Positions 4,618 to 5,715 of a DNA stretch of 5,715 nt are shown here, piece after piece. The position numbers and the translations under genes were made by a program. The DNA comes from an uncultured Candidatus Saccharibacteria bacterium (GTDB lineage Bacteria > Patescibacteria > Saccharimonadia > Saccharimonadales > UBA6022), in NCBI GenBank assembly GCA_946887425.1, contig CAMPKW010000041.1:1-5715 (forward strand), written 5' to 3'. Every line of letters begins with the position of its first letter. The first letter of the stretch is position 1. Below the pieces are notes generated by a model, which searched no databases, was not told where the DNA came from, and saw only the letters and a list, made by a program, of their open reading frames with translations.

Positions 4618-5715
4618 TTATGTGACCGCTCTAGCCTCGGACAACTCATCACCAGCCTCCTTGATCGCATGACTTCTTCTTGACTTACGAGTAGGGTGTG
4701 GTTTCTTCGCTAGTATGGCTTGTGGTTTTGTCGACGATACCTCTTCTGGCTTTTTAGCGTACAGCTCCCGTGACGACTGCATAACCCGTTTAGCGATCGA
4801 CTTACTGCCAGCATCTTCAATGATAATAGTCACGCCGGACATAGGCTCTTGTGCATGAACAGCAGAGATACGTACGTAGTACGAATAGGCTGGAAGGTTG
4901 GCAATCTCACCCTGCTTAATAAAAGGCGTAAAAAGCGGTAGGACGAGCCGCTCATCCGCGGGGCTGCCGGAACGAAAGCATACAACTGTGCCGACGTTTG
5001 CAAGGATGATATCAACAAGACGCTGTTCATTTTGTTGTGAGGTGGATTGCTCCGCCATCGTCAGGAAGAGTTTATACTTCCGTGCCTCTGATAGCATCTG
5101 TACAAAGCTAATTGTCGCAAAGTTTTGAAATTCATCGACATAGAGATAGAAGGGTAGGCGTGATCCCGCACCTATCCGAGCACGACGAAGCGATGCGAGC
5201 TGTAGCTTTGCGAGCACCATTGTTCCGAAGAGAGTAGACGTGTCCTCGCCAAGAATACCTTTCGAGAAGTTGCAGATAAGAATTTTACCATCGAGAATAT
5301 CATCAAAATTTATCGTAGACTTCTCTTGCTCTAAAACTCGCTTTGCTGATCCGGAGAACAAAAACCGCCCGATTTTGGCCGTAATACCAGCAACCATTTT
5401 TACTCTTTGAAAATCACCAGCCTTACCAAGCTCATTTTTCCAGAAATTCTTGAGGTTTTTGTCTTCAAGCGTCTTTAGTACATCCCGCCGATAAACAGGG
5501 TTATTTAGGAGTTCAAATATTGTGAACAACGTCGAGTTCTCGAGCGTGAGAGCGGTCTGTATCGTATTTCGCAGGACGTATTCGATTCTATGTCCGCCAC
5601 TATCGTCGTCGGAAAATATCTTACGCAGTACAGATATAGTCGACTCGGTGATAATATCCTTCTCGCGCAGGAGGTCGTCGCCCTCAAGCCCTTCAGGTAG
5701 CTCCAGCAAATTCAC
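4618..5715 (-). CDS. TraG/VirD4-like type IV secretion coupling ATPase, C-terminal part (partial)
   Basis: The C-terminal 365 residues of a TraG/TraD/VirD4-type ATPase, the hexameric inner-membrane motor that couples substrate (DNA or protein) to a type IV secretion channel. The frame is open to the right edge, where a GTG codon happens to fall, and the Walker A site is missing, so the N-terminus lies beyond the window. Visible motifs, numbered from the edge, are the Walker B region FYLYVDEFQNFA (189-200; Asp194, Glu195), a conserved LSEARKYKLFLTMAEQST segment (208-225) with a sensor-like Gln223, and the NVGTVVCFRSGSPAD strand and loop (240-254). A Lys/Arg-rich, probably disordered tail (320-349) follows. 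The style matches TraM-recognition-domain coupling proteins common in Patescibacteria. It faces the copper genes tail to tail, with 225 bases between them. Substrate cannot be told from this part. Confidence 0.85.
   Translation of the reverse strand: MNLLELPEGLEGDDLLREKDIITESTISVLRKIFSDDDSGGHRIEYVLRNTIQTALTLENSTLFTIFELLNNPVYRRDVLKTLEDKNLKNFWKNELGKAGDFQRVKMVAGITAKIGRFLFSGSAKRVLEQEKSTINFDDILDGKILICNFSKGILGEDTSTLFGTMVLAKLQLASLRRARIGAGSRLPFYLYVDEFQNFATISFVQMLSEARKYKLFLTMAEQSTSQQNEQRLVDIILANVGTVVCFRSGSPADERLVLPLFTPFIKQGEIANLPAYSYYVRISAVHAQEPMSGVTIIIEDAGSKSIAKRVMQSSRELYAKKPEEVSSTKPQAILAKKPHPTRKSRRSHAIKEAGDELSEARAVT

Noticed and set aside
1..5715. CRISPR arrays, tRNA/rRNA genes, transposases, riboswitches, or a recoded TGA code
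   Set aside because: No spaced repeats, structured RNA signatures or transposase motifs were seen, and no in-frame TGA interrupts any conserved domain.

Overview
The window looks like a chromosomal stretch of a Patescibacteria/CPR bacterium, most likely Saccharibacteria (TM7). This is inferred from gene style, not proven. The pointers are a truncated TraG/VirD4-type coupling ATPase with a CPR-like sequence, mid-range GC, standard stop usage (TAA/TAG/TGA, with no sign of recoded TGA) and transcripts that appear leaderless or nearly so. No 16S or other marker gene is present, so the phylum call is moderate.

Layout: (1) 1-340, the 3' end of a cation diffusion facilitator (CDF) metal exporter, followed by a strong intrinsic terminator at 414-442. 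(2) 494-2938, a metal-responsive operon. A promoter has a perfect inverted-repeat operator between its -35 and -10 boxes. It drives a 94-aa CsoR/RcnR-family repressor, which is followed one base later by a P1B-3 (CopB-type, CPH motif) copper ATPase of 707 aa with an N-terminal heavy-metal-binding domain. (3) 2955-4392, three small same-strand genes for extracytoplasmic or membrane proteins: an unrecognised secreted 121-aa protein with a His/Met/Cys cluster, a membrane-anchored DUF305 protein with two copies of the HH..M unit, and an 86-aa single-pass SHOCT protein. A perfect 14-bp hairpin without a U-tract lies between the last two. (4) 4393-4617, non-coding, except for a decayed piece of a second CDF gene near 4480. 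(5) 4618-5715, on the minus strand, the C-terminal part of a type IV secretion/conjugation coupling ATPase whose N-terminus lies outside the window.

How the genes may work together: the repressor would be released by metal (copper is the best guess, because of the ATPase class and the operator type) and switch on itself and the exporter. The ATPase pumps copper out of the cytosol. The secreted 121-aa protein and the DUF305 protein, both rich in Met/His, would bind or buffer copper at the outer face. The SHOCT protein is a small membrane partner of unknown role. The copper module is bracketed by CDF-derived sequence on both sides and borders a T4SS gene, which suggests it was inserted or rearranged as a cassette.
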